From assembly GCA_963728855.1 (NCBI GenBank), contig CAVSLN010000001.1, positions 620,001 to 684,000 of the forward strand: a stretch of 64,000 nucleotides of DNA. Reading direction: 5' to 3'. The notes beneath the pieces were generated by a model that worked only from the letters and a program-made list of their open reading frames with translations, was not told the origin of the DNA and made no database searches. This DNA comes from AC-43 sp963728855 (GTDB lineage: Bacteria; Actinomycetota; Actinomycetes; Mycobacteriales; Micromonosporaceae). The translations under genes were made by a program, and so were the position numbers. Below, one piece after another: positions 23,426 to 33,116 of this stretch. Every line of letters starts with the position of its first letter. Within the stretch, counting starts at the first letter, position 1.

Positions 23426-25189
23426 GTGCCGGCCATCTGGCGTACGCGGCAACGACCGCTGACCGGCATCGCACGGGTGCTTGTGCTGCTCGCCGCTCTG
23501 GCGGGTGCGCTTGCCCCGGCGAGTCGGGGGGCTGCGGAACCCGGGCCCAGTCCCAGCTACGTCAAGTACTACGTCGTCGCCGCGGCGTACCAGGGCAAGC
23601 CGGAGAACCTCCCCGAGATCGCCGAACGGTTTCTGGGCAGCACCGCGCGCAGCGCGGAGATCCTCAATATGAATGCCGGCCGGCCGCAGGCCGACGGCGG
23701 CAGGCTCACCGACCCGGCGGTCCTGCATGTCGGCTGGGTCCTCATCCTGCCTTGGGACGCGGTCGGCACCGGCGTGCAGTACGGGCTGCTGCCGACGCCC
23801 GGGGCGGTGGCGGCCAAGCCGGCACCCACCCCGCCGGCCAAGCCGCCGGCCAAGCCCACGGCCGCGGCGGCGGGCCCGAAGTGCGCGGGCTCGCCGAAGG
23901 ACGCCGGAGCCACGCGGTCGCAGTGGGCGATGCTGCGGGTGGCGCCCGAACACGCCTGGACCTACAGCCGCGGCGGGGGAGTGATGGTGGCGATCGTCGA
24001 CTCGGGTGTGGACGCGACGCTGCCCGAGTTCGCCGGTCACGTCACCGTCGGCGCGGACATCGCTGCGGGCACCGGCCGGGGAGACACCGACTGCCTGGGC
24101 TCCGGTACCGCGTTGGCGGGCATCGTCGCGGCGCGCTCCGGCAACGGTGGGATGGTGGGCATGGCCCCGGACGCGACCGTGATGCCGGTACGGGTGGCGC
24201 CGACCGGCACGGCCGTGTCCGAGGCGGACCAGGCCAGCGCGATCGAGGTGGCGGTCTCCGCCGGCGCCAAGGTGATCGCACTCGGCGGGTACGTCGACCC
24301 GGCCCGGCCGACCGTGTCGAGCGCGATCGAGTCGGCCGTCCACCACCACGACGTCGTGGTGGTCGGCGGTGCGCCGACCCGGGCGCCGGGTACCGTGGCC
24401 GGCGCGGGCACGGCGACACCGCCGGGCACCGGTGTCCTGCGGGCTGGGGCGATCGGCATCGACGGCGCGGCGGGCGCGAGCTACCAGCCGGGCACGGTCG
24501 ACGTCGTCGCCCCCGGCGTCGACGTCGCCGGCCTCGGTCTCAACGGCACCGGACAGTTCCAGGGCAGCGGCACGCAGTACGCGGTCGCGTTCGTCGCCGG
24601 CGAGGCCGCGCTCGTCCGGGCGATGTACCCCAACCTGACCGCCGCGCAGGTGATCCGGCGGATCGAGGCCACCGCCGACCGGATGGGCCCGACGGCGCCG
24701 GATCCCACCTACGGCTGGGGACTGATCGATCCGGGCGTCGCGGTAACCCGCGTCATCCCCGACGAGGGACGGCAGCCAGGCCCGGCGAGTTCGGCGCCGA
24801 AACGGGACGGGTCGGCTCACCGCACCGCGGTGCTCGTCATCGTCGCGTTCCTGGCGCTCCTGCTGATCATCCTTCTCGTGCTGCGCATCCGCCGGGTGGT
24901 CCGGGCCGCGCCCTTGGCCGGCAGTGCCGCCGAGACGGTGGCCGAGCCGATCGGCGGCAAGGCCACGCACGCGTGGACCAGGGCGCGCGGGACCGCCGGC
25001 GACGGTCCCGGGCTGCCGGTTCCCGCCGTCGCCACCGCACCGGCGGATACCGGGTCAGCGGACGCCGAGCCCGTCGCGACCGAACCCGCCGAGGACTCCG
25101 CGGCCGCCGGTTCCGTGCAACGCCGCGCGGTACGCGCCCGCGGGTCATCCACCAATGCCCGGCGCCACCGCCGGCGGACCGGGGCGTGA
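23426..25189 (+). CDS. mycP: Mycosin-like subtilase of the T7SS lacking catalytic His and Ser
   Basis: 587 residues from a GTG with GGGGAGG 7 bp upstream. Signal peptide at 1-37, a LysM-like segment at about 45-112 (YYVVAAAYQGKPENLPEIAE ... LHVGWVLILPWD), a Pro/Ala linker, a peptidase S8 fold at 165-440 and one C-terminal transmembrane helix (about 467-487) with a cytoplasmic tail. This is the mycosin layout. The Asp motif is intact (VAIVDSGVD, D192). The His motif GHGT reads GSGT (Ser226) and the Ser motif GTSxA reads GTQYA (Gln384), so two of the three catalytic residues are missing. It is probably a structural, non-proteolytic mycosin stabilising the secretion pore. The next gene starts 4 bp downstream. 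Confidence 0.9.
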   Translation: MPAIWRTRQRPLTGIARVLVLLAALAGALAPASRGAAEPGPSPSYVKYYVVAAAYQGKPENLPEIAERFLGSTARSAEILNMNAGRPQADGGRLTDPAVLHVGWVLILPWDAVGTGVQYGLLPTPGAVAAKPAPTPPAKPPAKPTAAAAGPKCAGSPKDAGATRSQWAMLRVAPEHAWTYSRGGGVMVAIVDSGVDATLPEFAGHVTVGADIAAGTGRGDTDCLGSGTALAGIVAARSGNGGMVGMAPDATVMPVRVAPTGTAVSEADQASAIEVAVSAGAKVIALGGYVDPARPTVSSAIESAVHHHDVVVVGGAPTRAPGTVAGAGTATPPGTGVLRAGAIGIDGAAGASYQPGTVDVVAPGVDVAGLGLNGTGQFQGSGTQYAVAFVAGEAALVRAMYPNLTAAQVIRRIEATADRMGPTAPDPTYGWGLIDPGVAVTRVIPDEGRQPGPASSAPKRDGSAHRTAVLVIVAFLALLLIILLVLRIRRVVRAAPLAGSAAETVAEPIGGKATHAWTRARGTAGDGPGLPVPAVATAPADTGSADAEPVATEPAEDSAAAGSVQRRAVRARGSSTNARRHRRRTGA

Positions 25190-25192
25190 GCG

Positions 25193-25930
25193 GTGATCGC
25201 CCCGGCACCGCCGAGCGAACCCACCACCCCGACGCGCGGAGAGTTCGTCCGGGCGATCGTGGAGCAGAGCTGGGCGCGGCCCGACGCGCCCAGGCCGACC
25301 GCACGCCCGCACATCGCCCTGATGGTCGCGGTCATCGTCTGCGTCGCGGCGGTCGGCGCCGGTGTCGTGCTGCAGCTGTGGCACCCGGTCCGCCGGCCGC
25401 AGGTGGCCCCGCCCGTCCCGCCGCCGCGGTCGGTGGCCACGTACACCGCCGTGAGCGGTTGGGACTGCGCCAGCGGCGCCGACTACGGCCTGGACGTGCA
25501 CGGGCGGACCAGCGACTGGTACACCGTCGCCAGTGGCGGGTGGGCGCAGGACGGCTGCCACGGCACGTTCGAGGCGATCCCGATGAGCGGTGACAAGGGC
25601 AAGGACGATCCGAACCAGTACGCGGTGTGGTGGTTCACTCCCGGCCCGCCGATCACCCGCTGTTCGGTTCTGGTCTTCCGGCCCAAGCCGGACCACCACC
25701 AGGACTCGGCGGCCACCGCCGCGCAGTTCTACGTCCTCGCCGGGCGCGCCGGCGATCGCCTCGCCAGCTTCGTGCTCGACGAAACGGCGTCACCGGGTTC
25801 CTGGGCGACGGCGGGGACCTACCCCGTAAGCCCCAACGGGATCGCTGTCCAGCTGGTCGACCGCGGGGTGCCGGCAGCTTCGGACGCGCGGCTGGCGCTC
25901 ACCCAAGTCAAGATCAGCTGTACGAGCTGA
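25193..25930 (+). CDS. Single-pass membrane protein of the T7SS locus, unknown family
   Basis: 245 residues (GTG start 4 bp after the mycosin stop). Residues about 1-42 are a cytoplasmic Pro-rich head and 43-62 a transmembrane helix (IALMVAVIVCVAAVGAGVV). The exported domain of about 165 residues has four Cys (WDCASGAD, QDGCHG, ITRCSV, ISCTS), suggesting two disulfides. Topology (N-in, large outside domain) resembles EccB or EccE only loosely, and the protein is about half the size of EccB. It may fill an accessory envelope role. Coupling with mycosin and eccC shows it belongs to the machine. Confidence 0.7.
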   Translation: MIAPAPPSEPTTPTRGEFVRAIVEQSWARPDAPRPTARPHIALMVAVIVCVAAVGAGVVLQLWHPVRRPQVAPPVPPPRSVATYTAVSGWDCASGADYGLDVHGRTSDWYTVASGGWAQDGCHGTFEAIPMSGDKGKDDPNQYAVWWFTPGPPITRCSVLVFRPKPDHHQDSAATAAQFYVLAGRAGDRLASFVLDETASPGSWATAGTYPVSPNGIAVQLVDRGVPAASDARLALTQVKISCTS

Positions 25931-25951
25931 CGAGCAGGGGAGCAGGAGGAT

Positions 25952-28900
25952 ATGAGTCGGCTCGCGTTCCACCGCCCAGCCCGGGTACCACCGCCCGCCC
26001 TGCCCGCCGAGAAGATGGTCCTGCCGACGCCGCCGGAGACGCCGCGCGGCCCGGCGGGCGCGGGCTGGATCAGCACGGCGCTGCCGCTGCTCACCAGCGT
26101 CGGCATGGCCGGCTATATGATCACCTTCGGGCGCCCGCTGCTGATCATCATCGGCATCCTGTTCGTGGCGGTCGCCATCGGTACCACGGTGGCGATGCGG
26201 GTGCAGATGCGCAACGCCAGCCGAGACGGTGTCCTGCGCCAACGGCGCCGGTACCGCGGCCACCTGCGCGAGGCGCGAAGCTACACCCGTGAGATCGCCG
26301 CCGCGCAACGGATGCGCGCGGCGGTGGTCCATCCCGATCCGGACCGGGTGTGGGCGATCGCCGCCAACCGTGAACGGGTGTGGGAACGCCGCCGCGACGA
26401 TCCGGACTTCCTCCATGTCCGGATCGGCCTCGGCGATGCCAGCCTCGCCACACCGATACAGGTCGGCAACCGGCTCGACCCGCTCGCCGACTACGACTGG
26501 GAGTCGCTACGCGCGGCGCAGCGGCTGGCCAGCCGGATGGGCCGGGTCGCCAACCAGCCGGGCGTGGTCGACCTGGCCGGCTGCGGCGTGGTCAGCGTGC
26601 TCGGGCCGCCGGACCTGACCGCGGCGCTGACCCGGGCGATGCTGTGCCAGGTGGCCGTCCTCCACGCGCCCGACGACGTACGTGTCGCGGTCGAGATCTC
26701 CGGCGGAGGCGACTGGGACTGGGACTGGGTCAAGTGGCTGCCGCACACCATCGAGCCGGACGCGTACGGCCCGGCAGGTGTCCTTCCCCTGGTCGCCAAA
26801 GAACCTGGGGAGCTGACCGACTTCCTGGAGCGGGAGCTGCTGCGCCGGCAGGAGCTGGCCGCGACGCGCCGGACCCACCTCGGCAACGAACGCGGCTCCA
26901 CGGCGTCCTTCGGACAGCTCATCCTGGTGCTGACGGGCTTCCAGCCGGTGTCGGAGTGGGGCCGGTCGCCGCTGCTGCGCGCGCTGCTGGCCGCGGCCGG
27001 CCCGCAGTCGGGCATCACGATGGTGTTCCTGGTCGAGCTGGACAGTGCCGAGCCTGGACGGGTCGACCTGCGGCTGCGCCTGGCCGAGGACGCCACGCTG
27101 ACCGTCGAGGGGGAGGCACGCCTGATCCCGGCGGCCGTCGACCGGTACGTACCCGATCTCGTGGACCCGTTGCTGGCCGGGCTCATCGCCCGCAGCCTCG
27201 CACCGCTGCGCCTGACCGACCAGCGGGAGCAGGTGCTGACCCGTACGGTCTCGCTGACCGAGATGCTGCTCGGCGGGGACCCGGCCACGGCGGACATCAC
27301 CGGCGGCTGGGCCGATGCCAGCGGTGCGCGCGTGCTGCGGGTACCCATCGGCAACGACGGTGACGGTGAGGCCGTCATCCTCGACATCAAGGAGTCGGCG
27401 CAGGGCGGCTTCGGCCCGCACGGTCTGATCGTCGGCGCCACCGGGTCGGGCAAGAGCGAGCTGCTCCGAACCCTCGTGACCGGGCTCGCGCTGACGCATC
27501 CGCCGGACCTGTTGAGCTTCGTCCTGGTGGACTTCAAGGGCGGCGCGGCGTTCGCCCCCCTCACCGACCTGCCGCACGTCGCCGGGCTGATCACCAACCT
27601 GGCCGACGACGCCGCGATGATCGACCGGGTGCAGGCCGCGTTGCAGGGCGAACAGCAGCGCCGCCAACGGCTGCTGCGGGACGCGGGCAACGTCGACTCG
27701 ATCCTGGAGTACCAGCGCCGCCAGGCCAGCGGGGCCAGGGGCGTCACCGGCGAGCCCCTCGAACCACTGCCCTACCTGCTGGTCATCGTCGACGAGTTCA
27801 GCGAGCTGCTGTCCGGACGGCCGGACTTCGTGGACCTGTTCGTCCAGATCGGTCGCGTCGGCCGCAGCCTCGGGATGCACCTGCTCCTGGCCACCCAGCG
27901 GCTGGAGGAGGGCAAGCTGCGGGGACTGGACTCGCACCTGTCCTACCGGATCTGCCTGCGCACGTTCAGTCCGGCGGAGAGCCGTACCGTCATCGGTACC
28001 ACCGACGCGTACCGGCTGCCCCCGATCCCCGGGTCGGCCTACCTGAAGGTCGACGAGTCGCAGTACCACCGGTTGCGGGTCGCCCACGTGTCCTCGCCGT
28101 ACCGTTCGGCGCGGGAGCAGGCGGACGCGGGGCGGGTGCCCGGTGCCTCGATCGTGCCGTTCGACATCGCCCGGCTCCCGCTCGGCGCGGCGGTGCCGGC
28201 CACCGTGGCGGCGCAGCCCGAAGCCGGGCCGACCGAACTGGCCGTCGTCGTGCAGCGGCTCAAGACCGCCGGCCGGCCGGTGCACCAGGTGTGGCTGCCA
28301 CCGCTGCCGCCGGCGATCCCGCTGGACTACCTGACCGGTACGCCGAGCATGCGGCCCGGGCGTGGGCTGGTGGCGCCGATGTGGCCACAGTCGGGGGACC
28401 TGAAGGTACCGATCGGCGTGCTCGACCTGCCGCTGCAGCAGCAACAGCAGCCACTCATGATCGACTTCGGTGGTACCCACGGGCACCTCGCGCTGGTGGG
28501 CGCGCCGCAGACCGGGCGCAGCGCCGCGCTGCGCACCATCATGATGGCCGGGATGCTCACCCACACGCCGGCGGAGATGCAGTTCTACTGCATCGACTTC
28601 GGCGGCGGAAGCCTGCACCAGTACGCCGTCGCGCCCCATGTCGGCTCCGTGGCCGGGCGCAGCGACGAGGCGATGGTCAGCCGGATGCTGGCGGAGGTCC
28701 GGTTGCTGATCCTGCAACGGGAGACCCTGTTCCGCGAGCTGGCCGTCGACTCGGTCGCCGAGTTCCGGGCCCGCCGGTCGGCGGGTCGGTTGCCGGCGGA
28801 CATGCGGACCGCGGACGTGTTTCTGATGATCGACAACTGGGGTGGCCTGCGGGCCGAGCTCGAGGACGCGGACGCGGCCGTGACCGACATCGCGGCCCGA

Positions 28901-30013
28901 GGGCTGGGTGTCGGCGTACACCTGGTCGTCACCGCCAGCCGTTGGATGGAGATCCGCCCGGCGCTGCGCGACAGCATCGGTACCCGGATCGAGCTGCGGC
29001 TGGGCGATCCCACCGAGTCGGAGGTCAACCGGAGACTGGCCGCGCGGATGGCGAACGCGGTGCCGGGCCGGGCGATCGCCGCGCCCGGACTGTATCTGCA
29101 GCTGGTGCTGCCCCGAGTCGACGGGCAGGAGTCCGCTGAGGGCCTGTACGAGGCGCAGGAGGACGCGCTTGGCAAGATCGTGGCCGGCTGGTCGGGACCG
29201 GCCGCGCCGGCGGTTCGCATGCTGCCCAGCCGGTTCACGGTCGGGCAGCTGCGCAGCCTGGCGTCGAAACCGCCGTCGGCCGGTACGGGGGTGCCCATCG
29301 CGGTCGCCGAGTCGGACCTCGGCCCGGTCCTGCTCGACCTGACTCGCGCCGACCCGCATTTCGTGGTCCTCGGCGACACCGGCGCCGGCAAGACGTCGTT
29401 CCTGCGCACCTGGATCGACGGTCTCGCCGCGACGACATCAGGATGGCAGGCCCGCGTCGTACTGGTCGACTACCGGCGGTCGCTGCTCGGCGCGGTGCCG
29501 GAGGAGCACCTGGCCGCGTACGCGCCGGACGCCACGGCCGCGCGCGTCTACGTCGAGCAGGTCTGCGCGAGGCTCACCGAGCGGCTGCCGCCGGCGGGGA
29601 TCACCCAGCAGGAGCTGACGGCGCGCACCTGGTGGGACGGCCCGGAGATATACCTGGTGATCGACGACTACGACCTGGTGAGCGGGCAGGTGTCGGCGCC
29701 GCTCGCACCGCTGGTGGAGTTCCTTCCCCACGCGCGCGACGTCGGCCTGCATGTGGTGCTCGCGCGCCGGGTCAGCGGACTGAGCCGTAGCGCGTTCGGC
29801 GACCAGTTGTTCTCGCGCATCCAGGAACTGGGCTGCGGCGGCCTGGTGCTGTCGGGTGACCATCGGGAAGGCCCGGTGCTGGGCGGGGAACGCGCCACGT
29901 CACGTCCGCCGGGGCGGGGCGTGCTGGTTCGCCGCGGCGAGCCCGCGATGCTGATCCAGGTCGCGCTCCTCGACGAACCCGGGTCGGCGGCATCGGCGAG
30001 GGCGGACCGGTGA
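25952..30013 (+). CDS. eccC: EccC, FtsK/SpoIIIE-type T7SS motor ATPase (single polypeptide)
   Basis: 1353 residues, equal to EccCa plus EccCb in one chain. Two transmembrane helices lie near residues 36-75 (ISTALPLLTSVGMAGYMITF, PLLIIIGILFVAVAIGTTV). Then come three FtsK-like ATPase domains. D1 has GATGSGKS (about 495-502) and YLLVIVDEFSEL. D2 has a degenerate GAPQTGRS (about 850-857) with FLMIDNW. D3 has GDTGAGKT (about 1141-1148) and IYLVIDDYDL. EccC recognises WXG100 substrates through the D3 pocket and drives export. AGGAGG sits just before the ATG. Two WXG100 genes and eccD follow. This is the best-conserved marker of the system. Confidence 0.96.
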   Translation: MSRLAFHRPARVPPPALPAEKMVLPTPPETPRGPAGAGWISTALPLLTSVGMAGYMITFGRPLLIIIGILFVAVAIGTTVAMRVQMRNASRDGVLRQRRRYRGHLREARSYTREIAAAQRMRAAVVHPDPDRVWAIAANRERVWERRRDDPDFLHVRIGLGDASLATPIQVGNRLDPLADYDWESLRAAQRLASRMGRVANQPGVVDLAGCGVVSVLGPPDLTAALTRAMLCQVAVLHAPDDVRVAVEISGGGDWDWDWVKWLPHTIEPDAYGPAGVLPLVAKEPGELTDFLERELLRRQELAATRRTHLGNERGSTASFGQLILVLTGFQPVSEWGRSPLLRALLAAAGPQSGITMVFLVELDSAEPGRVDLRLRLAEDATLTVEGEARLIPAAVDRYVPDLVDPLLAGLIARSLAPLRLTDQREQVLTRTVSLTEMLLGGDPATADITGGWADASGARVLRVPIGNDGDGEAVILDIKESAQGGFGPHGLIVGATGSGKSELLRTLVTGLALTHPPDLLSFVLVDFKGGAAFAPLTDLPHVAGLITNLADDAAMIDRVQAALQGEQQRRQRLLRDAGNVDSILEYQRRQASGARGVTGEPLEPLPYLLVIVDEFSELLSGRPDFVDLFVQIGRVGRSLGMHLLLATQRLEEGKLRGLDSHLSYRICLRTFSPAESRTVIGTTDAYRLPPIPGSAYLKVDESQYHRLRVAHVSSPYRSAREQADAGRVPGASIVPFDIARLPLGAAVPATVAAQPEAGPTELAVVVQRLKTAGRPVHQVWLPPLPPAIPLDYLTGTPSMRPGRGLVAPMWPQSGDLKVPIGVLDLPLQQQQQPLMIDFGGTHGHLALVGAPQTGRSAALRTIMMAGMLTHTPAEMQFYCIDFGGGSLHQYAVAPHVGSVAGRSDEAMVSRMLAEVRLLILQRETLFRELAVDSVAEFRARRSAGRLPADMRTADVFLMIDNWGGLRAELEDADAAVTDIAARGLGVGVHLVVTASRWMEIRPALRDSIGTRIELRLGDPTESEVNRRLAARMANAVPGRAIAAPGLYLQLVLPRVDGQESAEGLYEAQEDALGKIVAGWSGPAAPAVRMLPSRFTVGQLRSLASKPPSAGTGVPIAVAESDLGPVLLDLTRADPHFVVLGDTGAGKTSFLRTWIDGLAATTSGWQARVVLVDYRRSLLGAVPEEHLAAYAPDATAARVYVEQVCARLTERLPPAGITQQELTARTWWDGPEIYLVIDDYDLVSGQVSAPLAPLVEFLPHARDVGLHVVLARRVSGLSRSAFGDQLFSRIQELGCGGLVLSGDHREGPVLGGERATSRPPGRGVLVRRGEPAMLIQVALLDEPGSAASARADR

Positions 30014-30178
30014 CATCCCTCGCAGTGTGGACGGTGGAGGTCCGCGCTGGCGGCGCGACAACCCTGTCCCACCAATGGGCGGCTACGCCGTACCGGGCCG
30101 CCTTTGCCAGCCTGATCCAAGCGCGACCCCGCACGGGCCCGCGTCCCTGAACCCCCACACGAGAGGAAGGTCGAGCCC

Positions 30179-30496
30179 ATGCTGTTCGGCGCCACCCCCA
30201 AGGACCTGCTCGCCGCCGCGGCCACCTGCCGCAACACCAACACTGATATCCAGGCCCAGATCGCGCGGATGCGCCACTACGTAGACGGCCTGGCGGTCCG
30301 CTACCGCGGCCCCGCCGCACTGCAGCTGTACGCGTTGTCCCAGCAGTGGGGCGCCGACGCCGACCAGCTGAACTTCGTGCTGTCCACGATCGCCGACCGG
30401 CTGACCGGCAACTCGAACAACTACGTCCAGCACGAGACCACCAACACCACCAGCCTCGCGGGCATCGCGTCGAGCCTGCCCACCGCCCGCCTGTGA
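30179..30496 (+). CDS. WXG100-family (ESAT-6-like) protein, EsxA/B-type
   Basis: 105 residues forming a predicted helical hairpin. The turn motif is YRG (42-44) in place of WxG, and the C-terminal export signal YxxxE is present as YVQHE. RBS GAGAGGAAGG precedes the ATG. It lies after eccC (165-bp gap) and 37 bp before a second WXG100 gene, the classic esxB/esxA arrangement, so the two likely form the secreted heterodimer. Confidence 0.85.
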   Translation: MLFGATPKDLLAAAATCRNTNTDIQAQIARMRHYVDGLAVRYRGPAALQLYALSQQWGADADQLNFVLSTIADRLTGNSNNYVQHETTNTTSLAGIASSLPTARL

Positions 30497-30533
30497 GCCC
30501 CCCGCCACCGATCGCCAACGACAGGAGGACGTC

Positions 30534-30845
30534 ATGCCCGACTACACCGATGCCCACATCGCCGTACCCGACGAACTGGCCGACAGCGGACCGACCATTG
30601 CCGGCATCGCCCAGAACATCAGCGACGAGCTGAACCGGCTGCGCAGCCTGCTGGGCCCGTTGCTCGACTACTGGCAGGGCAATGCCAACCTCGGGTGGCA
30701 GGACCTGCAGAACACGTGGGACGCCGCGGCGAGCGACCTGATGGGCGCGCCAGGCGCGCTCGGCGCCATCGGCCACACCGCGACCAGGAACTGGCTGAAC
30801 TACATCGACTGCGAGGCGGCCAACACCCGGACCTGGGCGCACTGA
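30534..30845 (+). CDS. WXG100-family (ESAT-6-like) protein, partner of the preceding gene
   Basis: 103 residues with the canonical turn WQG (47-49) between two amphipathic helices, and YIDCE near the C-terminus matching YxxxD/E. A strong AGGAGG precedes the ATG. It is paired with the gene at 30179 and followed within 27 bp by eccD. Confidence 0.88.
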   Translation: MPDYTDAHIAVPDELADSGPTIAGIAQNISDELNRLRSLLGPLLDYWQGNANLGWQDLQNTWDAAASDLMGAPGALGAIGHTATRNWLNYIDCEAANTRTWAH

Positions 30846-30871
30846 CATGACCCGTTGCCCAGGCCCGGACC

Positions 30872-32299
30872 GTGACCCGTCACCCGGAACGGCCCGCAGG
30901 GATGCTTGACGGACGCAGCCGGGTCACCGTGGTCGGCGCCGGCAAGCGAGCCGATGTCGCCCTACCGAGCGCGGCGCCCATCGGTGAGTACGTCGCCGGG
31001 TTGGCCAGCCTGTGCGGACAGGACCGGGACGGCCTGGTGCCGTCGGTCTGGTCGCTGGCGCTCGCCGGTGCGGCCCCGCTGCCGTTGACCGCCTCGCTGG
31101 CCGACTCGCGGGTCACCGACGGCCAGATCCTCTACCTGCGCGACCTCGCCCGCGACCCGGGTGCCGACGCCGTGGTGGCCGACGCCGAGGAGCTCATCGC
31201 CGCCGAGGCCGACGCCCAACGCCGTCGGGGCTGGCCGCGCGCGCTGGTGGTCATGGCGTTCGGGTTGGCCTGGCTGGCCGCCGCGACCGGCGTCGCCTTG
31301 TCGCATCACGACACGACACCGATCGCGACCGCGGTCACCCTGATCGTGGCCGGGCTCCTCCTGCTTGCCACCGGGTGGGCGGTGGCCCAGCAACGGGCGG
31401 CGGCGCCGGGCCTGTTGTGCGTGCTGGTGTCGCTGACCTCGGTACCGTGCCTGGCCGCGGCCGGTGCGCTGCTCGCTGAGGCCCTCGCCGGGCACTCGTT
31501 CCTGTGGGTCGGGGCCGCCTGCGGTGCCAACGCCGCCGTCCTGATGTGCCTGGCCGCCACACCGGAAGCGGTGGTCGTGCTGGTTGCGCTGCAACTGGCC
31601 GTCGCGTTGCTGCTGGCGCCGCTGCTCGCCGTGGTGCACGCGTCTGGCGCTCAGGCGGCGGCCGCCACGGTCGTGGCGGTGCTGTCGGTGCTGGGTCTGT
31701 CGAGAACGGCCGCGAGCGCGGTGACGGTCTGGTCGCAGCGACTGCCGGCAGACGGCCCGTCGATGGCCCACGCCGCCACGGCAATGCTGATCCGCTCCCG
31801 GCGTCTGCAGACCGTACTGGTCGCTGGACCGTCCCTGGCGCTGGCCGTCGCGCTGCCGATGCTCGCGTTGTCGCGCAACGGGTTCGGCGTCGCGCTGGCG
31901 TGCGCGGCCAGCGTCGCGCTGCTCGTACGGGCCTGGCAGGCCGGGTTCGCCGATGAGCTGGTACCGGTCGGCGGTGCTGGCCTGGTCGGCGCGTTCGCGG
32001 CGCTGGTCGTGCTGGCGGGCAAGGTGTCGCGTACCGAGGTCGCCGGCACGGTCGTGCTCACCGCGGCCGGGCTCGCGCTGGTGATCGGCGGGGCGGTGAC
32101 CGCCGTACTGCGACGCGGCGGCGGGGCGCCGCCGGAGGTACCGGCAGGCTTCCCGGCCGGCGCCGACCGTCCCGGCCGGCGCCGGTTCATCGACGTGCTG
32201 GGCATGCTCTGCGCCCTGGCGTGTGTGTCGCTGGCGCTGGGTGTCTTCGGTGTCTTCCATGACCTGATGGGGATGGGACGCGCGATGGTGGGTGGGTGA
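30872..32299 (+). CDS. eccD: EccD, T7SS membrane channel component
   Basis: 475 residues. Residues 14-100 are the ubiquitin-like (YukD) cytosolic domain (SRVTVVGAGKRADVALPS ... VTDGQILYLRDL), followed by about eleven transmembrane helices from residue 125 to the end. EccD dimers form the putative pore frame of the ESX membrane complex. I used GTG at 30872; ATG at 30902 (MLDGRSRVTVVG) is an alternative that keeps the whole domain. EccB and EccE genes, usually near eccD, are not in the window. Confidence 0.93.
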   Translation: MTRHPERPAGMLDGRSRVTVVGAGKRADVALPSAAPIGEYVAGLASLCGQDRDGLVPSVWSLALAGAAPLPLTASLADSRVTDGQILYLRDLARDPGADAVVADAEELIAAEADAQRRRGWPRALVVMAFGLAWLAAATGVALSHHDTTPIATAVTLIVAGLLLLATGWAVAQQRAAAPGLLCVLVSLTSVPCLAAAGALLAEALAGHSFLWVGAACGANAAVLMCLAATPEAVVVLVALQLAVALLLAPLLAVVHASGAQAAAATVVAVLSVLGLSRTAASAVTVWSQRLPADGPSMAHAATAMLIRSRRLQTVLVAGPSLALAVALPMLALSRNGFGVALACAASVALLVRAWQAGFADELVPVGGAGLVGAFAALVVLAGKVSRTEVAGTVVLTAAGLALVIGGAVTAVLRRGGGAPPEVPAGFPAGADRPGRRRFIDVLGMLCALACVSLALGVFGVFHDLMGMGRAMVGG

Positions 32300-32330
32300 A
32301 CTGCTGGGTTGTTCGGGTTTTTCTGCCGCG

Positions 32331-33116
32331 TCAGGTCTCCGGGAGGTAGGAGTCGATGTCGGCCCTGGCGTAGCCTTGCGCGGCGTTGTTGAGCATCCGG
32401 GTGAACTGGCCGACCAGGGTGACCACATCGCCGATCTGCAGCAGCAGCGCGTCCTGCACGTTGCCCAGTTGCTGGACCGAGGCGCCCATCATGTACAGGT
32501 TCTGGCCGCGTGCCTGCGCCACGTGGGACTTGAGGCTGTTGTAGTTGCTGATCTGGGTGTCGATGTGGGCGAGGAGGTTGTTCTCGGTGTTACGGATGCC
32601 GCCCGGTGACACCATGTACGCGGCGTGGTATGGCGGTTCGGACACCGTCTCCCCGGAGCCTTTGCCGCCGTCGTCGTCGAGGGGTGGCGCGCCGGTGACG
32701 CTGGGCGCTGTACCGTGCCACGTGTCGGTGATGTCTGGCGGATTGACGTCGGGTGGCGGTGGGTGCTCGGGGCTTTTCGGGTCGCCTGGGCCGATGGCGC
32801 CGTTGGGTGTCCGGTTGGGATTGGTCAGGGCGTCGTGTCCGTACGAATGTTGCCAGCGGGGGTCGGGGTCTCTGCCCCACTGCCATTCCCAGCCGCCGCC
32901 GTGTACGGGGTACCAGGAGCCGGGGCCGACGTTGCCGGCCGGGTCGCGGTGGACATCGGTGATCGCTCCCTGTCCCCACTGGCTGACCAGGTGGGGGTCG
33001 GGTGTCGCGCCCGGCTGCCACCGCCAGGTGCCGTCGAACTGGAGCATCCAGGCGCCGCCCCCTGGATGGCCGGCGGGCTGGGGCGCCGGCGGCTGGATTT
33101 GCAGGGGCGGGGGCAT
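32331..33116 (-). CDS. Pro-rich protein with ESX-like helical C-terminus and YxxxD tail
   Basis: 261 residues, ATG with GAGGAG 11 bp upstream. The N-terminal 160 residues are rich in Pro, Gly, His and Trp with repeated W-x-W elements (GTWRWQPG, GGWEWQWGRDPD). Residues about 165-255 form two long helices and end YARADIDSYLPET, where YARAD is a YxxxD T7SS signal. It is the only minus-strand gene between eccD and the giant gene, and has its own promoter. It is likely a secreted partner or adaptor of the system; no known family is recognised for the N-terminal half. Confidence 0.75.
   Translation of the reverse strand: MPPPLQIQPPAPQPAGHPGGGAWMLQFDGTWRWQPGATPDPHLVSQWGQGAITDVHRDPAGNVGPGSWYPVHGGGWEWQWGRDPDPRWQHSYGHDALTNPNRTPNGAIGPGDPKSPEHPPPPDVNPPDITDTWHGTAPSVTGAPPLDDDGGKGSGETVSEPPYHAAYMVSPGGIRNTENNLLAHIDTQISNYNSLKSHVAQARGQNLYMMGASVQQLGNVQDALLLQIGDVVTLVGQFTRMLNNAAQGYARADIDSYLPET

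Noticed and set aside
26507..29359. Minus-strand open frame of 950 codons under eccC
   Set aside because: Antisense shadow; the plus strand is unmistakable EccC.
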